From Alcanivorax sp. 24 (GTDB lineage Bacteria; Pseudomonadota; Gammaproteobacteria; Pseudomonadales; Alcanivoracaceae), in assembly GCF_004360225.1 (NCBI RefSeq), contig NZ_SNUA01000005.1, positions 1 to 64,000 on the forward strand: a DNA stretch of 64,000 nucleotides. Direction: 5' to 3'. Of the stretch, positions 27,369-36,306 are shown piece after piece. Positions within the stretch are counted from its first letter, which is position 1. Each line of letters begins with the position of its first letter. A program made the position numbers and the translations under genes. Under the pieces are notes generated by a model, which was not told the origin of the DNA, did no database searches, and saw only the letters and a program-made list of their open reading frames with translations.

Positions 27369-28418
27369 TTAGCGGGCGGCGTGCTCACGCACGATGTCCT
27401 GCAACCCCTGATACAGCGCCTGGCGGTCGATGCCGCCCTTGTCGGAGGCCACCCACTCATCGGTGACCCTCCGCGAGGCCTCACGCATGGACTGATAGGT
27501 GGCGTCATCCAGCGTCACGATCTCGTGGTCCGGATCGGCGGACAACTGCTCCACCACCTGATCGATGGTGACATCCCAGGCTTCCCCGAAACGGCGGGAC
27601 AGCGCCTCTCCGCTAAGCCGGTCGACGATCGCGCGCAGATCGTCGGGCAGATTCTGATAGCGCTTTTTATTCATCAGCACCGCCAGCGTGGTCACCGTGG
27701 GCGTGGCCTGATCCGGCGCGGTCCGCATGTGGTAATGCGTGGTCTCATCCAGCTTGGTGGGCGGCACCACTTCCCACACCGCCAGGGCCCCGTCGATAAC
27801 GCCCTTGGCCAGGGTGTCGGCGATCTGCGCCGGCGGCATACTCACCGGGGTGGCGCCCAGGGAAGTCAGCATCTCGGAAGCCAGCCGGGTGGATGCCCGC
27901 ACCCGCAGTCCTTTCATGTCGGCCAGGGAAGCCACTTTACGGCGCGCGGTGTGCAAAGTACCACCGCCGTCGCTCTGAATCGCCAATACGTGGTAATCAC
28001 GGAAATCATCCTTGGCGTAGCGCTGGTAGAACTCCCAGGCCACTTCACTGCCGTCAACACCGCCGGGAGGCATGACGAACGGCAGCTCCAGCGCCTCGCT
28101 GCGCGGGAAACGGCCGGCGGCATAACCAAGACCGGTCCAGACAATATCCACCACGCCGTTGCGCGCCATGTCGGCCAGTTGCGCCGGGGTGCCCCCCAAT
28201 TGCATGGACGGATAAATCTGACATTCGATTCGGTTGCCGGACTGCTCAGCCAGATCCGCGCACCAGGGTTCCAATACGTTTTTCTGGGCGTTCGCCACCG
28301 CGGGAAGAAAATGCATGATACGTAAAGTGACTTTTTCTTTTTGTTCCGCCGCCTGGGTCTGGGCACTCACGGACAGCCATACGATCGCCAGCAGGGCCAT
28401 GATTGTTTTGGAATTCAT
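27369..28418 (-). CDS. dctP: TRAP transporter periplasmic substrate-binding protein
   Basis: Binding protein of 349 residues with a signal peptide (MNSKTIMALLAIVWLSVSAQTQA). The mature body has the DctP-type start TLRIMHFLPA and the helix with MKGLRVRASTRLASEMLTSLGATPVSMPPAQI, whose arginine is the one that grips a carboxylate in this family. The ATG at 28418 has GAGAGG upstream; a GTG two codons earlier lies in that site. Upstream (28504-28519) is a palindrome nearly identical to the one at the hpaG1 promoter. Its ligand is likely a hydroxyphenylacetate or similar acid (inference). Confidence 0.9.
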   Translation of the reverse strand: MNSKTIMALLAIVWLSVSAQTQAAEQKEKVTLRIMHFLPAVANAQKNVLEPWCADLAEQSGNRIECQIYPSMQLGGTPAQLADMARNGVVDIVWTGLGYAAGRFPRSEALELPFVMPPGGVDGSEVAWEFYQRYAKDDFRDYHVLAIQSDGGGTLHTARRKVASLADMKGLRVRASTRLASEMLTSLGATPVSMPPAQIADTLAKGVIDGALAVWEVVPPTKLDETTHYHMRTAPDQATPTVTTLAVLMNKKRYQNLPDDLRAIVDRLSGEALSRRFGEAWDVTIDQVVEQLSADPDHEIVTLDDATYQSMREASRRVTDEWVASDKGGIDRQALYQGLQDIVREHAAR

Positions 28419-28503
28419 ACACACCTCTCGGGTTGATACCCTGATTGTTATTCATCGAAATCCGTCCTTGCCATCGATTCCTTTCACTGGCCCGCTCGGA
28501 TTC

Positions 28504-28519
28504 CATTAATGTATTAATG
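28504..28519. promoter_or_regulatory. Candidate HpaR operator upstream of dctP
   Basis: CATTAATGTATTAATG has perfect 7-bp arms around GT and differs from the site at 31909-31924 at only one central base. It lies about 86 bp upstream of dctP in a locally AT-rich stretch. MarR-family HpaR proteins bind such palindromes; the hpaR gene is at 40424. Confidence 0.6.
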
Positions 28520-28590
28520 AATTTCTAACACCTCGTCCTGATCAGGTCAATGAAGGATTGGGAAAAACCGTCCATGCCTTTCTTTTGGCT

Positions 28591-28638
28591 CATTACGGTT
28601 TAGAGGGAAACGCGGTTGCCCTCCATCAAGGACTGCGG
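28591..28638 (+). repeat. Dispersed repeat copy A (CGGTTTAGAGGG type)
   Basis: CATTACGGTTTAGAGGGAAAC recurs nearly unchanged at 40901 and, with changes, at 60446. The second half (GTTGCCCTCNATCANGGAC) recurs at 55514. It directly precedes the 26-bp inverted repeat and probably forms one composite element with it. Confidence 0.7.
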
Positions 28639-28680
28639 TCGACGTTGTCGGAACCCGGAACGCGGCGGTTCATTTCGAAG

Positions 28681-28786
28681 CGGGTCTGCACGGAGGCCTT
28701 CCGGGACCCTGTTTGACAGGGACGTCAAACCGGAAGTCTACAGGGATGTATTCACGGCGATCCCGGAAGGCCTCCGTGCAGACCCG
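28681..28786. repeat. 26-bp perfect inverted repeat with nested hairpin
   Basis: The arms at 28681-28706 and 28761-28786 are exact reverse complements (start CGGGTCTGCACGGAGG). The 54-bp loop holds its own hairpin GTTTGAC/GTCAAAC. It lies between divergent dctP and the monooxygenase gene in a 609-bp stretch without a gene, and looks like a small non-coding mobile or REP-type element. Part of its arm (GCGGGTCTGCRCGGAGG) recurs at 55534-55550. Confidence 0.9.
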
Positions 28787-28969
28787 CGCCCCGATGGAGA
28801 GACTCATTCCCGTTATTCCACGATAACCCTTTCTTCTGGTCACTCTCCGTCCCACACCCCATGAAAAGTGCAATTTTTTCTGCGGAAATCACCTGGGCTC
28901 ACTTTTCCGGCTCGGCCAAGATGCGGAACGTCATACGCCGATAACAACAATCGCGGCGGGCCGGTTCAG

Positions 28970-28997
28970 TGTTCACGCACCTCTGTTCACGCACCTC
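28970..28997 (+). repeat. Tandem 14-bp repeat before the monooxygenase
   Basis: TGTTCACGCACCTC occurs twice head to tail and is enclosed by the arms GGGCCGG (28958-28964) and CCGGCCC (29001-29007). It ends 30 bp before the GTG start. It could be an activator site (AraC-type regulators such as HpaA use direct repeats) or a leader hairpin. Confidence 0.6.
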
Positions 28998-29027
28998 TGG
29001 CCGGCCCGGAAAACAGGAGAAGTAACA

Positions 29028-30929
29028 GTGCAGTTCCACCATCACGGCTATGTATCCGATGACCCGAGAATCGAGGACGCGACCGGCACCGGGATCGATC
29101 GCCCCGACACCTTGCCGGACCAGGTCGACGTGCTGATTGTCGGCAGCGGACCGGCGGGCATGATCGCCGCCGCCCAGTTGGCGAAGTTTCCGAATATCAC
29201 CACCCGTATCGTCGAACGCCGCCCCGGGCGCCTGCGGCTGGGCCAGGCCGACGGCATCCAGGCGCGCAGTGTGGAAACCTTCCAGGCGTTCGGCTTCGCC
29301 GAACGGATCACCGCCGAGGCCTACCGGATCACCGAGATGGCGTTCTGGACACCGGACCCGGACAACCCTTCCCACATTGTGCGCGCCTCGGTGGCTGCCG
29401 ATGACGCCAGCGGCGAAATCAGCGAGTTTCCCCATCTCATCGTCAACCAGGCACGGGTACTCGACTATTTCGCCGAGTTCGCCCGCAACGCCCCCGCCCG
29501 CCTGACACCGGACTATGGACTGGAATTCCAGGATTTACGGATCGATCATGGCGAGGACTACCCGGTGACGGTGACGCTACGTCATGTTTGCGGCGATCAG
29601 GAAGGTCTGGAACGCACCGTGAAAGCCAGGTACGTGATCGGTTGCGATGGCGCCCACAGCCGCGTGCGCGAAGCCATCGGCCGCAAGCACATCGGCAAGG
29701 TCGCCAATCACGCCTGGGGCGTCATGGATGTTCTCGCCACCACCGATTTCCCGGATATCCGCACCAAGTGCGCGATCCAGTCCGCCTCCGGTGGCAGCAT
29801 TCTGCACATTCCCCGCGAGGGCGGTCACCTGTTCCGCATGTACGTCGATCTCGGCGAAGTGGCCGGAGACGACAACCGCCGGGTACGCCAAACCACGCTG
29901 GACACCACCGTCGCCAAGGCCAACCGGATCCTCCATCCCTACACCCTGGAAGTGAAGGACTGCGCCTGGTACACCGTCTACGAAGTGGGCCACCGGGTAA
30001 CCGACAAGTTCGATGACGTGCCCCCCGAGGCTACCGGCACCCGCGCGCCCCGCGTTTTCATCACTGGCGATGCCTGCCATACCCACAGCGCCAAGGCCGG
30101 CCAGGGCATGAATGTGTCCATGCAGGATGGTTGGAACATCGCCTGGAAACTGGGCCACGTGCTCTCCGGCATCGCCCCGGAATCGCTGCTGGAAACCTAT
30201 TCCAGTGAGCGTCAGGTGGTGGCCCAGAACCTGATTGATTTCGATCGCGAATGGTCAAGCCTGATGGCCAAACCGGCCGAGCAATTCAGCGACCCACAGG
30301 AGCTGAAGGAGTTCTACGTCAAGACCGCCGAATTCCCGGCGGGCTTCATGACCGAATATCAACCCTCGATGATCACCGGCGGCAGGGCACACCAGCATCT
30401 GGCCACCGGCTTCCCGGTCGGCAAGCGATTCAAATCCGCCTCTGTCATACGGGTGTGTGATGGCAATGACGTTCACCTGGGGCATCACGCCACTGCCGAC
30501 GGCCGCTGGCGGATCTATGTTTTCGCCGACCGGGCCGCTCCCGCCGAGCACTCCCCGTTGACCACCTTCGCCGACTGGATGCTGAACAGCGCCCGTTCCC
30601 CGGTGGTGAAATACACTCCGGCAGGAACCGATCTCGACAGTCTCTTCGATATCAAGGTGGTCTATCGGCGGCCCCATGGCGAAGTGGAGTTCGGCCCGAT
30701 GATTCCGGCGTTGTTCACGCCAAAGGTCGGCCCGTTCCAATTGACGGACTACGAAAAGGTTTACGCCGTCGACCCGGAGCACGACATCTTCGAAGCCCGG
30801 GGTATTGCCCCGAAAGGCGCGGTGGTGGTGGTGCGGCCGGATCAGTACGTTTCCCTGGTGACCGCTCTGGACGCCACCGATGAACTGACCGCCTTCTTCG
30901 ATGGGGCCATGTTGCGGCACGGCGGATGA
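29028..30929 (+). CDS. Single-component FAD aromatic hydroxylase, MobA/phenol 2-monooxygenase family
   Basis: NAD(P)H-dependent flavoprotein of 633 residues. The FAD dinucleotide motif VLIVGSGPAGMIAAAQLA is at 35-52, the family DG motif YVIGCDGAHSRVR near 203-215, and the second FAD motif VFITGDACHTHSAKAGQGMN near 344-363; a thioredoxin-like C-terminal domain of about 170 residues follows, as in phenol hydroxylase. Overall it resembles 3-hydroxybenzoate 4-monooxygenase (MobA), including the MQFHxxG start. It uses GTG, preceded by AGGAGA. In this locus it sits where HpaBC would be, so I infer that it makes homoprotocatechuate from a hydroxyphenylacetate, most simply the 3-hydroxy isomer. Activity on hydroxybenzoate cannot be excluded. 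Confidence 0.87.
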   Translation: MQFHHHGYVSDDPRIEDATGTGIDRPDTLPDQVDVLIVGSGPAGMIAAAQLAKFPNITTRIVERRPGRLRLGQADGIQARSVETFQAFGFAERITAEAYRITEMAFWTPDPDNPSHIVRASVAADDASGEISEFPHLIVNQARVLDYFAEFARNAPARLTPDYGLEFQDLRIDHGEDYPVTVTLRHVCGDQEGLERTVKARYVIGCDGAHSRVREAIGRKHIGKVANHAWGVMDVLATTDFPDIRTKCAIQSASGGSILHIPREGGHLFRMYVDLGEVAGDDNRRVRQTTLDTTVAKANRILHPYTLEVKDCAWYTVYEVGHRVTDKFDDVPPEATGTRAPRVFITGDACHTHSAKAGQGMNVSMQDGWNIAWKLGHVLSGIAPESLLETYSSERQVVAQNLIDFDREWSSLMAKPAEQFSDPQELKEFYVKTAEFPAGFMTEYQPSMITGGRAHQHLATGFPVGKRFKSASVIRVCDGNDVHLGHHATADGRWRIYVFADRAAPAEHSPLTTFADWMLNSARSPVVKYTPAGTDLDSLFDIKVVYRRPHGEVEFGPMIPALFTPKVGPFQLTDYEKVYAVDPEHDIFEARGIAPKGAVVVVRPDQYVSLVTALDATDELTAFFDGAMLRHGG

Positions 30930-30939
30930 CAACCCGGAC

Positions 30940-31839
30940 TCAGGGCGCCCGCTTGTCGGCCCGGTAGCGCCCCGGAGTCATGCCCGCTTCGCGGGTGAAA
31001 AAACGTGAGAAATAGGCGGGATCATTGAAGCCCAGCTGGTAGCCGATCTCGTTGATCGACGCGGTGGTGAAAATCAGCAACCGACGCGCCTCCTGTATCA
31101 GCCGGTCGAACACCAAGCGCTTGCTGGATTTGCCGGCGATACGCCGGCAAATCTGGTTGAGCCGATTCTCGGTGACGCCCAGTTCGTCGGCGTAACGGGT
31201 CAGAGTCCAGTGATGCGGGTAATGATCCTCGATCAGCATCTGGAAATGCTGAAACAGGGAGAGATCCTCATGACGTACCGGCTGTGGTGTCACGCGGTTA
31301 CGCGCCAACCGAAACAGCTGAATGAAGATCAATTGCGCCAGGGCCCGCACCGCCTGGGGCTGTCCCGGCCGCGGCCGGTGGATTTCACCACGCAGCTCAT
31401 CCAGCAGACGGTCGAGTCCCGCCATCGCCGGTTCCTGCGATGCCGGCAGTTGGGAGGCCGCCACGCACAGCGGCGCGATGTTACTGAAGTCGCCCAAATC
31501 ACCGCTCTCTTCCAGCAGCGACCATACCAACTGTTGCTGCACGGTGAGCACATGGCCGTCGGCGCCCGTTTCGGTGACGAAGGCGTGGGTCACCGTGGGT
31601 GGCGTGAGGAAGAACATGGGCGCCGGCTGATGGTACTGATGCTCATCCAGGTACACCCGTACCACGCCGGACTTGACGTAATGCAGTTGGAAGAAACGGA
31701 CATGGCGGTGCGCCGGCATGTTGCGTCCGAAAAAGTCCGCCATGGGGCCGAGCGCGTCGTAGTGAACCTCGGCATCGGCGTAACGTTTGTCGTACACCTG
31801 ACCGATGTTGATGTTGGGTATGGGATCGGTTGTTGTCAT
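30940..31839 (-). CDS. hpaA: AraC-family activator of hydroxyphenylacetate catabolism
   Basis: Regulator of 299 residues. The cupin-like N-terminal half (MPAHRHVRFFQLHYVKSG, YLDEHQYHQPAPMFFLTPPTVTHAFVTE) closely follows E. coli HpaA, which responds to hydroxyphenylacetates and activates hpaBC; the C-terminal double helix-turn-helix ends with YQLGFNDPAYFSRFFTREAGMTPGRYR. A GTG four codons upstream (31851) is an alternative start. It converges on the FAD hydroxylase (11 bp) and diverges from hpaG1, so it could control both. Confidence 0.88.
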   Translation of the reverse strand: MTTTDPIPNINIGQVYDKRYADAEVHYDALGPMADFFGRNMPAHRHVRFFQLHYVKSGVVRVYLDEHQYHQPAPMFFLTPPTVTHAFVTETGADGHVLTVQQQLVWSLLEESGDLGDFSNIAPLCVAASQLPASQEPAMAGLDRLLDELRGEIHRPRPGQPQAVRALAQLIFIQLFRLARNRVTPQPVRHEDLSLFQHFQMLIEDHYPHHWTLTRYADELGVTENRLNQICRRIAGKSSKRLVFDRLIQEARRLLIFTTASINEIGYQLGFNDPAYFSRFFTREAGMTPGRYRADKRAP

Positions 31840-31901
31840 CGTCCTGCCCACTGCCTGATACCGGCATCATTCACCGCTTTGACGGGTTCGGCAACGTCTT
31901 C

Positions 31902-31943
31902 TTGATTTCATTAATATATTAATGTAAACATTAACCTATTAAC
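31902..31943 (+). promoter_or_regulatory. hpaG1 promoter with candidate HpaR operator
   Basis: TTGATT (31902-31907), a 17-bp spacer and TAAACA (31925-31930) make a plausible sigma-70 promoter. The palindrome CATTAATATATTAATG (31909-31924) fills the spacer exactly, and a degenerate second copy, CATTAACCTATTAAC, lies at 31929-31943, 20 bp (two turns) centre to centre. A repressor bound here would block RNA polymerase. Confidence 0.62.
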
Positions 31944-31959
31944 AAAACAAGGAGCCTTC

Positions 31960-32733
31960 ATGCGGCACGCTAACGTGGAATATCAAGGGCTCGTCCGGAC
32001 GGCCACCGCCGATCCGGACGGCCGCCTCATCGGCGACGACGGCGCGACGCTGGACGCCGCCGCGGTGCGCTGGCTGCCGGTCAGCGACGGCGCCCTGTTC
32101 GGTGTGGCGTTGAACTATCGGGGTTTGCTGGAAGCCCGACTGCCGGAGTTTCAGGCGTCGCCCTATGAGAAGCCGCCGGAGAACCCCGTGTTGTTCATCA
32201 AGACCCCGAATACGCGCAACGCTCACCAGGGCGCCGTGGTACTACCCCGGGGCGAGCGACTGCAGCCAGGCCCTGCCCTGGGCGTGGTGATTGGCCACCG
32301 CGCCAGTCGCGTCAGCGAGCAGGACGCCCTCGACCATGTCCGCGGCTTCACCGTGGTCAACGAGTTCAGCCTGCCGGAAGACAGCTATTACCGGCCGGCG
32401 ATCAAAGCAAAATGCCGGGACGGTTTCTGCGCATTAGGCCCCTGGTGGGTAGACCGCGACGATATCGCCAACCCCCATGACCTGGCGCTGATCCTGACGG
32501 TTAACGGGGTCGAAAAGCAGCGCGGCAGTACCGCCGATCTGATTCGGCCCATTCCCCACCTGATCGCCGAGTTGAGCGAATTCATGACCTTGAACGAAGG
32601 CGACGTGCTGATCACCGGAACGCCGCCGGGCCGGGTGGATGTCCGCGAAGGGGATCAGGTGGACATCACCATCGAGGGCATCGGTACGCTCAGCAATACT
32701 ATCGTCACCGACCATGGCGGAGAGGCAAAATAA
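31960..32733 (+). CDS. hpaG1: HpaG N-terminal-type subunit (isomerase/decarboxylase)
   Basis: FAH-superfamily protein of 257 residues corresponding to the N-terminal half of the fused E. coli HpaG (shared LPE(D/E)SYYRPAIKAKCRDGFC). HpaG decarboxylates 5-oxopent-3-ene-1,2,5-tricarboxylate and isomerises the product. The position that carries the metal-binding ExE in active FAH domains reads PGPALGVVIG, so this half has no such ligands, as in E. coli. AAGGAG lies six bases before the ATG. It is the first gene of the hpa operon and overlaps hpaG2 by one base. Confidence 0.88.
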   Translation: MRHANVEYQGLVRTATADPDGRLIGDDGATLDAAAVRWLPVSDGALFGVALNYRGLLEARLPEFQASPYEKPPENPVLFIKTPNTRNAHQGAVVLPRGERLQPGPALGVVIGHRASRVSEQDALDHVRGFTVVNEFSLPEDSYYRPAIKAKCRDGFCALGPWWVDRDDIANPHDLALILTVNGVEKQRGSTADLIRPIPHLIAELSEFMTLNEGDVLITGTPPGRVDVREGDQVDITIEGIGTLSNTIVTDHGGEAK

Positions 32734-33503
32734 TGAGAAAAGCACGTATTCAGTACCAGGGCGACACGCTGACGGTCGCCGTGAATGACGACGGTTACCC
32801 ACTGTTGGCGGACGGCACCGCACTGGATCCGGACCAGGTCATCTGGCTGCCTCCCGCCACCGGCACCATGTTCGCCCTCGGGCTGAACTACGCCGACCAC
32901 GCCACTGAACTGTCCTTCGCGGCGGCGCCCAAAGAACCGCTGGTGTTCGTCAAGGCGCCCAATGCCTACACCGGCCATAACGGCCGCAGCTGGCGCCCGA
33001 ACAATGTCGAGTACATGCATTACGAATGCGAGCTGGTGGCGGTAATCGGCAAGACCGCCCACAACGTGGCGCGCGCCGACGCCCTCGACCACGTGGCCGG
33101 TTACACCCTGTGCAACGACTACGCCATTCGCGATTACCTGGAAAACTACTACCGCCCCAATTTGCGGGTGAAAAATCGCGACGGCACCACCCCGGTGGGC
33201 CCGTGGATCGTCGACCGTGACGATGTGCCCGACCCCAATGACCTGCGCCTGCGCACCTACATCAACGGCGAGCTGCGCCAGGAAGGTACCACCGCCGACA
33301 TGATTTTCGATGTCGCTTTCCTGATCGAGTATCTGTCCGGCTTCATGACCCTGTCTCCCGGCGACATGATCGCCACCGGCACCCCCAAGGGCATGGCCGA
33401 CGTCCAGCCCGGTGATGTGGTGGACGTGGAGATAGAAGGGATCGGCAGGCTGCGCAACCACATGGTCAGCGAGAGCGACTTTTTCAGGAATACCGAGGAG
33501 TAA
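32733..33503 (+). CDS. hpaG2: HpaG C-terminal-type subunit (isomerase/decarboxylase)
   Basis: FAH-superfamily protein of 256 residues corresponding to the C-terminal, metal-binding half of HpaG. YMHYECELVAVIGK supplies the ExE ligands, and NDYAIRDYLENYYRPNLRVK and TPMG-like SPGDMIATGTPKG are conserved. It probably pairs with the preceding protein to rebuild the two-domain enzyme. The TAATG junction shows tight coupling. Confidence 0.9.
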   Translation: MRKARIQYQGDTLTVAVNDDGYPLLADGTALDPDQVIWLPPATGTMFALGLNYADHATELSFAAAPKEPLVFVKAPNAYTGHNGRSWRPNNVEYMHYECELVAVIGKTAHNVARADALDHVAGYTLCNDYAIRDYLENYYRPNLRVKNRDGTTPVGPWIVDRDDVPDPNDLRLRTYINGELRQEGTTADMIFDVAFLIEYLSGFMTLSPGDMIATGTPKGMADVQPGDVVDVEIEGIGRLRNHMVSESDFFRNTEE

Positions 33504-33506
33504 CCC

Positions 33507-34967
33507 GTGATCAAGCATTGGATTAATGGCCAGCAGGTGGCCAGCGACGAGACCTTCGACAACATCAACCCCGCCACCGGCGAAGTGATCGGCCAGGTGG
33601 CCAGCGGTACCGAAAAGGAAGTCCATCAGGCGGTGGCCGCCGCCAAGGCCGCTTTTCCGGGCTGGGCCGCCACACCCGCGAAGGAACGGGCACGGTTGAT
33701 GCGCCGGCTCGGGGAGTTGATCGATGAGAACGTACCGAAACTGGCGGAATTGGAGACTCTGGATACCGGCCTGCCGATTCACCAGACCAAAAACGTGCTG
33801 ATTCCACGCGCGTCGCATAACTTCAACTTTTTCGCCGAGGTGTGCACCCGCATGAACGGGCACAGTTATCCGGTGGACGACCAGATGCTCAATTACACCC
33901 TGTACCAGCCGGTCGGGGTCTGCGCACTGGTATCGCCCTGGAATGTGCCGTTCATGACCGCCACCTGGAAGACCGCTCCCTGCCTGGCACTGGGCAACAC
34001 CGCCGTGCTCAAGATGTCGGAACTCTCGCCGCTCACCGCCAACGAACTGGGCCGGCTGGCCAAGGAAGCCGGCCTGCCCGACGGCGTGTTCAACGTGATC
34101 CAGGGTTACGGTGCCAGCGCCGGCGATGCCCTGGTACGCCACCCGGACGTGCGCGCGGTGTCGTTCACCGGCGGCACCACCACCGGCCGCAAGATCATGC
34201 GCAACGGCGGCATGAAGAAATACTCCATGGAGCTGGGCGGCAAGTCACCGGTACTGGTATTCGAGGACGCGGATCTGGATCGGGCCCTGGACGCGGCGTT
34301 GTTCACCATTTTTTCTCTGAACGGCGAACGCTGCACCGCCGGCAGCCGTATTTTCATTCAGGAAAGTGTTTACGACCAGTTCGTGGAGACCTTTGCCGAG
34401 CGCGCCAAACGCCTGAAAGTGGGCGACCCCGCCGATCCGGAAACCCAGATAGGCTCGATGATCACCCGTCAGCATTACGAGAAGGTCACCGGCTATATTC
34501 GTCTGGGTATCGAGGAAGGCGCCAAATTAGTGGCCGGCGGCCTGGAGCGCCCGGCCGGGCTGCCGGAGCGGGTGGCCAACGGACAGTTCATTCAGCCCAC
34601 GGTCTTCGCCGACGTGGATAATCGCATGCGCATCTGCCAGGAAGAAATCTTTGGCCCGGTGGTGTGTCTGGGTAAATTCAAGGACGAACGCGAAGCGCTG
34701 CGACTGGCCAACGACGTGGAGTACGGCCTGGCCTCCTATGTCTGGACCCGGGACGTCGGCAAGGCTCACCGGGTGGCCCGCGGCATCGAGGCCGGCATGG
34801 TGTTCATCAACAGCCAGAACGTGCGCGATCTGCGTCAACCGTTCGGCGGCATCAAACAATCCGGTACCGGCCGTGAAGGCGGTGAATACAGCTTCGAGGC
34901 CTTCACCGAAGTCAAGAACGTCTGCCTTTCCATGGGCAGTCACCACATTCCCCGCTGGGGCGTGTGA
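33507..34967 (+). CDS. hpaE: 5-carboxymethyl-2-hydroxymuconate semialdehyde dehydrogenase
   Basis: NAD-dependent aldehyde dehydrogenase of 486 residues that oxidises the ring-cleavage product. The catalytic glutamate is in MELGGKSPVLVFED and the cysteine in LNGERCTAGSR; the N-terminal KHWINGQQV and WNVPFMTATWK (substrate/NAD pocket) fit HpaE. The start is GTG with GAGGAG upstream. The gene lies three bases after hpaG2 and 54 bp before hpaD. Confidence 0.93.
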   Translation: MIKHWINGQQVASDETFDNINPATGEVIGQVASGTEKEVHQAVAAAKAAFPGWAATPAKERARLMRRLGELIDENVPKLAELETLDTGLPIHQTKNVLIPRASHNFNFFAEVCTRMNGHSYPVDDQMLNYTLYQPVGVCALVSPWNVPFMTATWKTAPCLALGNTAVLKMSELSPLTANELGRLAKEAGLPDGVFNVIQGYGASAGDALVRHPDVRAVSFTGGTTTGRKIMRNGGMKKYSMELGGKSPVLVFEDADLDRALDAALFTIFSLNGERCTAGSRIFIQESVYDQFVETFAERAKRLKVGDPADPETQIGSMITRQHYEKVTGYIRLGIEEGAKLVAGGLERPAGLPERVANGQFIQPTVFADVDNRMRICQEEIFGPVVCLGKFKDEREALRLANDVEYGLASYVWTRDVGKAHRVARGIEAGMVFINSQNVRDLRQPFGGIKQSGTGREGGEYSFEAFTEVKNVCLSMGSHHIPRWGV

Positions 34968-35021
34968 ACGCCAGCTTAAGATTCAAGGGCGGAGCGCCAA
35001 TCTCGGATAAGGAGAAAAATC

Positions 35022-35885
35022 ATGGGCGAAGTCGTTCTCGCCGCTAAAATCACCCACGTGCCCTCCATGTACCTGTCGGAGTTGCCGGGCAAACATCAGG
35101 GCTGCCGGCAGCCGGCCATCGACGGCCACAAGGAAATCGGCCGCCGTGCCCGTGAGCTCGGCGCCGATACCGCCGTGGTGTTCGACGTGCACTGGCTGGT
35201 CAACAGCGGCTTTCACATCAACTGCGGTGAACGGTTTGAAGGCATCTACACCAGCAACGAGCTGCCGCACTTCATCAAGGACATGCGCTACCGTTATCGC
35301 GGTAACCCCGCGCTGGGAGAAAACATAGCCGCCGAGGCCAACGCCGCCGGCGTGCGTACCCTGGCTCACAACATCCCCAGTCTGGAACTGGAGTACGGCA
35401 CCCTGGTGCCCATGCGCTACATGCACATGGACGTACCCGGGGAGCAGCATCTCAGTGTCATTTCCATCGCCGCCTGGAACGCCTGGCACCGGCTGGAGGA
35501 CAGTTTCACCTTCGGCGCCGCCGTACGCCGCGCCATCGAGGCCAGCGATCACAAAGTTCTGGTACTGGCTTCGGGATCGCTTTCCCACCGTTTTTCCGAC
35601 GATCGTGAAGCGGAGAACAACCTGCACAAATGGACCCGCGAGTTCGATCGCCAGGTGGACATGAGGGTGGTGGACCTGTGGCGCCAGGGCCGCTTCAGGG
35701 AGTTCTGCGCCATGCTGCCGGACTATGCCGAGCACTGCTATGGCGAAGGCGGCATGCATGACACCGCCATGTTGCTGGGCCTGCTGGGCGGCGCCGAATA
35801 CGACAAGCCGGTGGAGATTCTTACCGAACCGTTCGGCAGTTCCGGCACCGGCCAGATCAATGCGGTGTTCCCACTGCCCTGGTAA
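35022..35885 (+). CDS. hpaD: 3,4-dihydroxyphenylacetate 2,3-dioxygenase (type III extradiol)
   Basis: LigB-type Fe(II) dioxygenase of 287 residues that opens homoprotocatechuate by meta cleavage. It matches E. coli HpaD almost throughout: KITHVPSMYLSELPGK with the ligand H12, DTHWL-equivalent VVFDVHWLVNSGFHI, LEYGTLVPMRYM and LASGSLSHRF. This identity is the strongest sign that homoprotocatechuate is the pathway ring substrate. GGAG precedes the ATG. Confidence 0.95.
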   Translation: MGEVVLAAKITHVPSMYLSELPGKHQGCRQPAIDGHKEIGRRARELGADTAVVFDVHWLVNSGFHINCGERFEGIYTSNELPHFIKDMRYRYRGNPALGENIAAEANAAGVRTLAHNIPSLELEYGTLVPMRYMHMDVPGEQHLSVISIAAWNAWHRLEDSFTFGAAVRRAIEASDHKVLVLASGSLSHRFSDDREAENNLHKWTREFDRQVDMRVVDLWRQGRFREFCAMLPDYAEHCYGEGGMHDTAMLLGLLGGAEYDKPVEILTEPFGSSGTGQINAVFPLPW

Positions 35886-35916
35886 CCGCGCGACGTACTC
35901 AAACGGAGTATGGCTC

Positions 35917-36306
35917 ATGCCTCATTTCATTGCTGAATACAGCGGCAATCTCGAATCCGAAGCGGATTTCGACGGTCTGTTCGCGAACATCCACGAGGTT
36001 CTCGGTAACAGTGGTGTGTTTCCACTGGGTGGCATTCGCAGCCGCGCCATCCGTCATGACACCTGGCGCATCGCCGACGGCCAGCACGACTACGCGTTCG
36101 TGCACATGACCCTCAAGGTCGGCAGCGGCCGCGACCTGGCGACACGCCGGCGGGTGGCGGAAGCGCTGTTCGAAGTCATCAAGGCCCACTTCACGCCGTT
36201 GCAGGAAAAGCGATTACTGGCGGTGTCCTTCGAGATGACCGAGTTGAACCCGGATCTGAATTTCAAACACAACAACATCCACGCCTTTCTCAAAGGGGAG
36301 AGCTGA
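35917..36306 (+). CDS. hpaF: 5-carboxymethyl-2-hydroxymuconate delta-isomerase
   Basis: Small isomerase of 129 residues in the 4-oxalocrotonate tautomerase superfamily, with proline directly after the initiator methionine (MPHFIAEYS), the catalytic base of the family, and the FELTELNP-like [18 protein letters not shown] end. In-frame codons upstream of 35917 overlap hpaD and would bury the proline, so they are rejected. The stop overlaps the hpaH start (TGATG). Confidence 0.93.
   Translation: MPHFIAEYSGNLESEADFDGLFANIHEVLGNSGVFPLGGIRSRAIRHDTWRIADGQHDYAFVHMTLKVGSGRDLATRRRVAEALFEVIKAHFTPLQEKRLLAVSFEMTELNPDLNFKHNNIHAFLKGES

Noticed and set aside
28681-28786. Intrinsic terminator
   Set aside because: The arms are 26 bp with a 54-bp loop and no T tract, and the element lies between divergent promoters.
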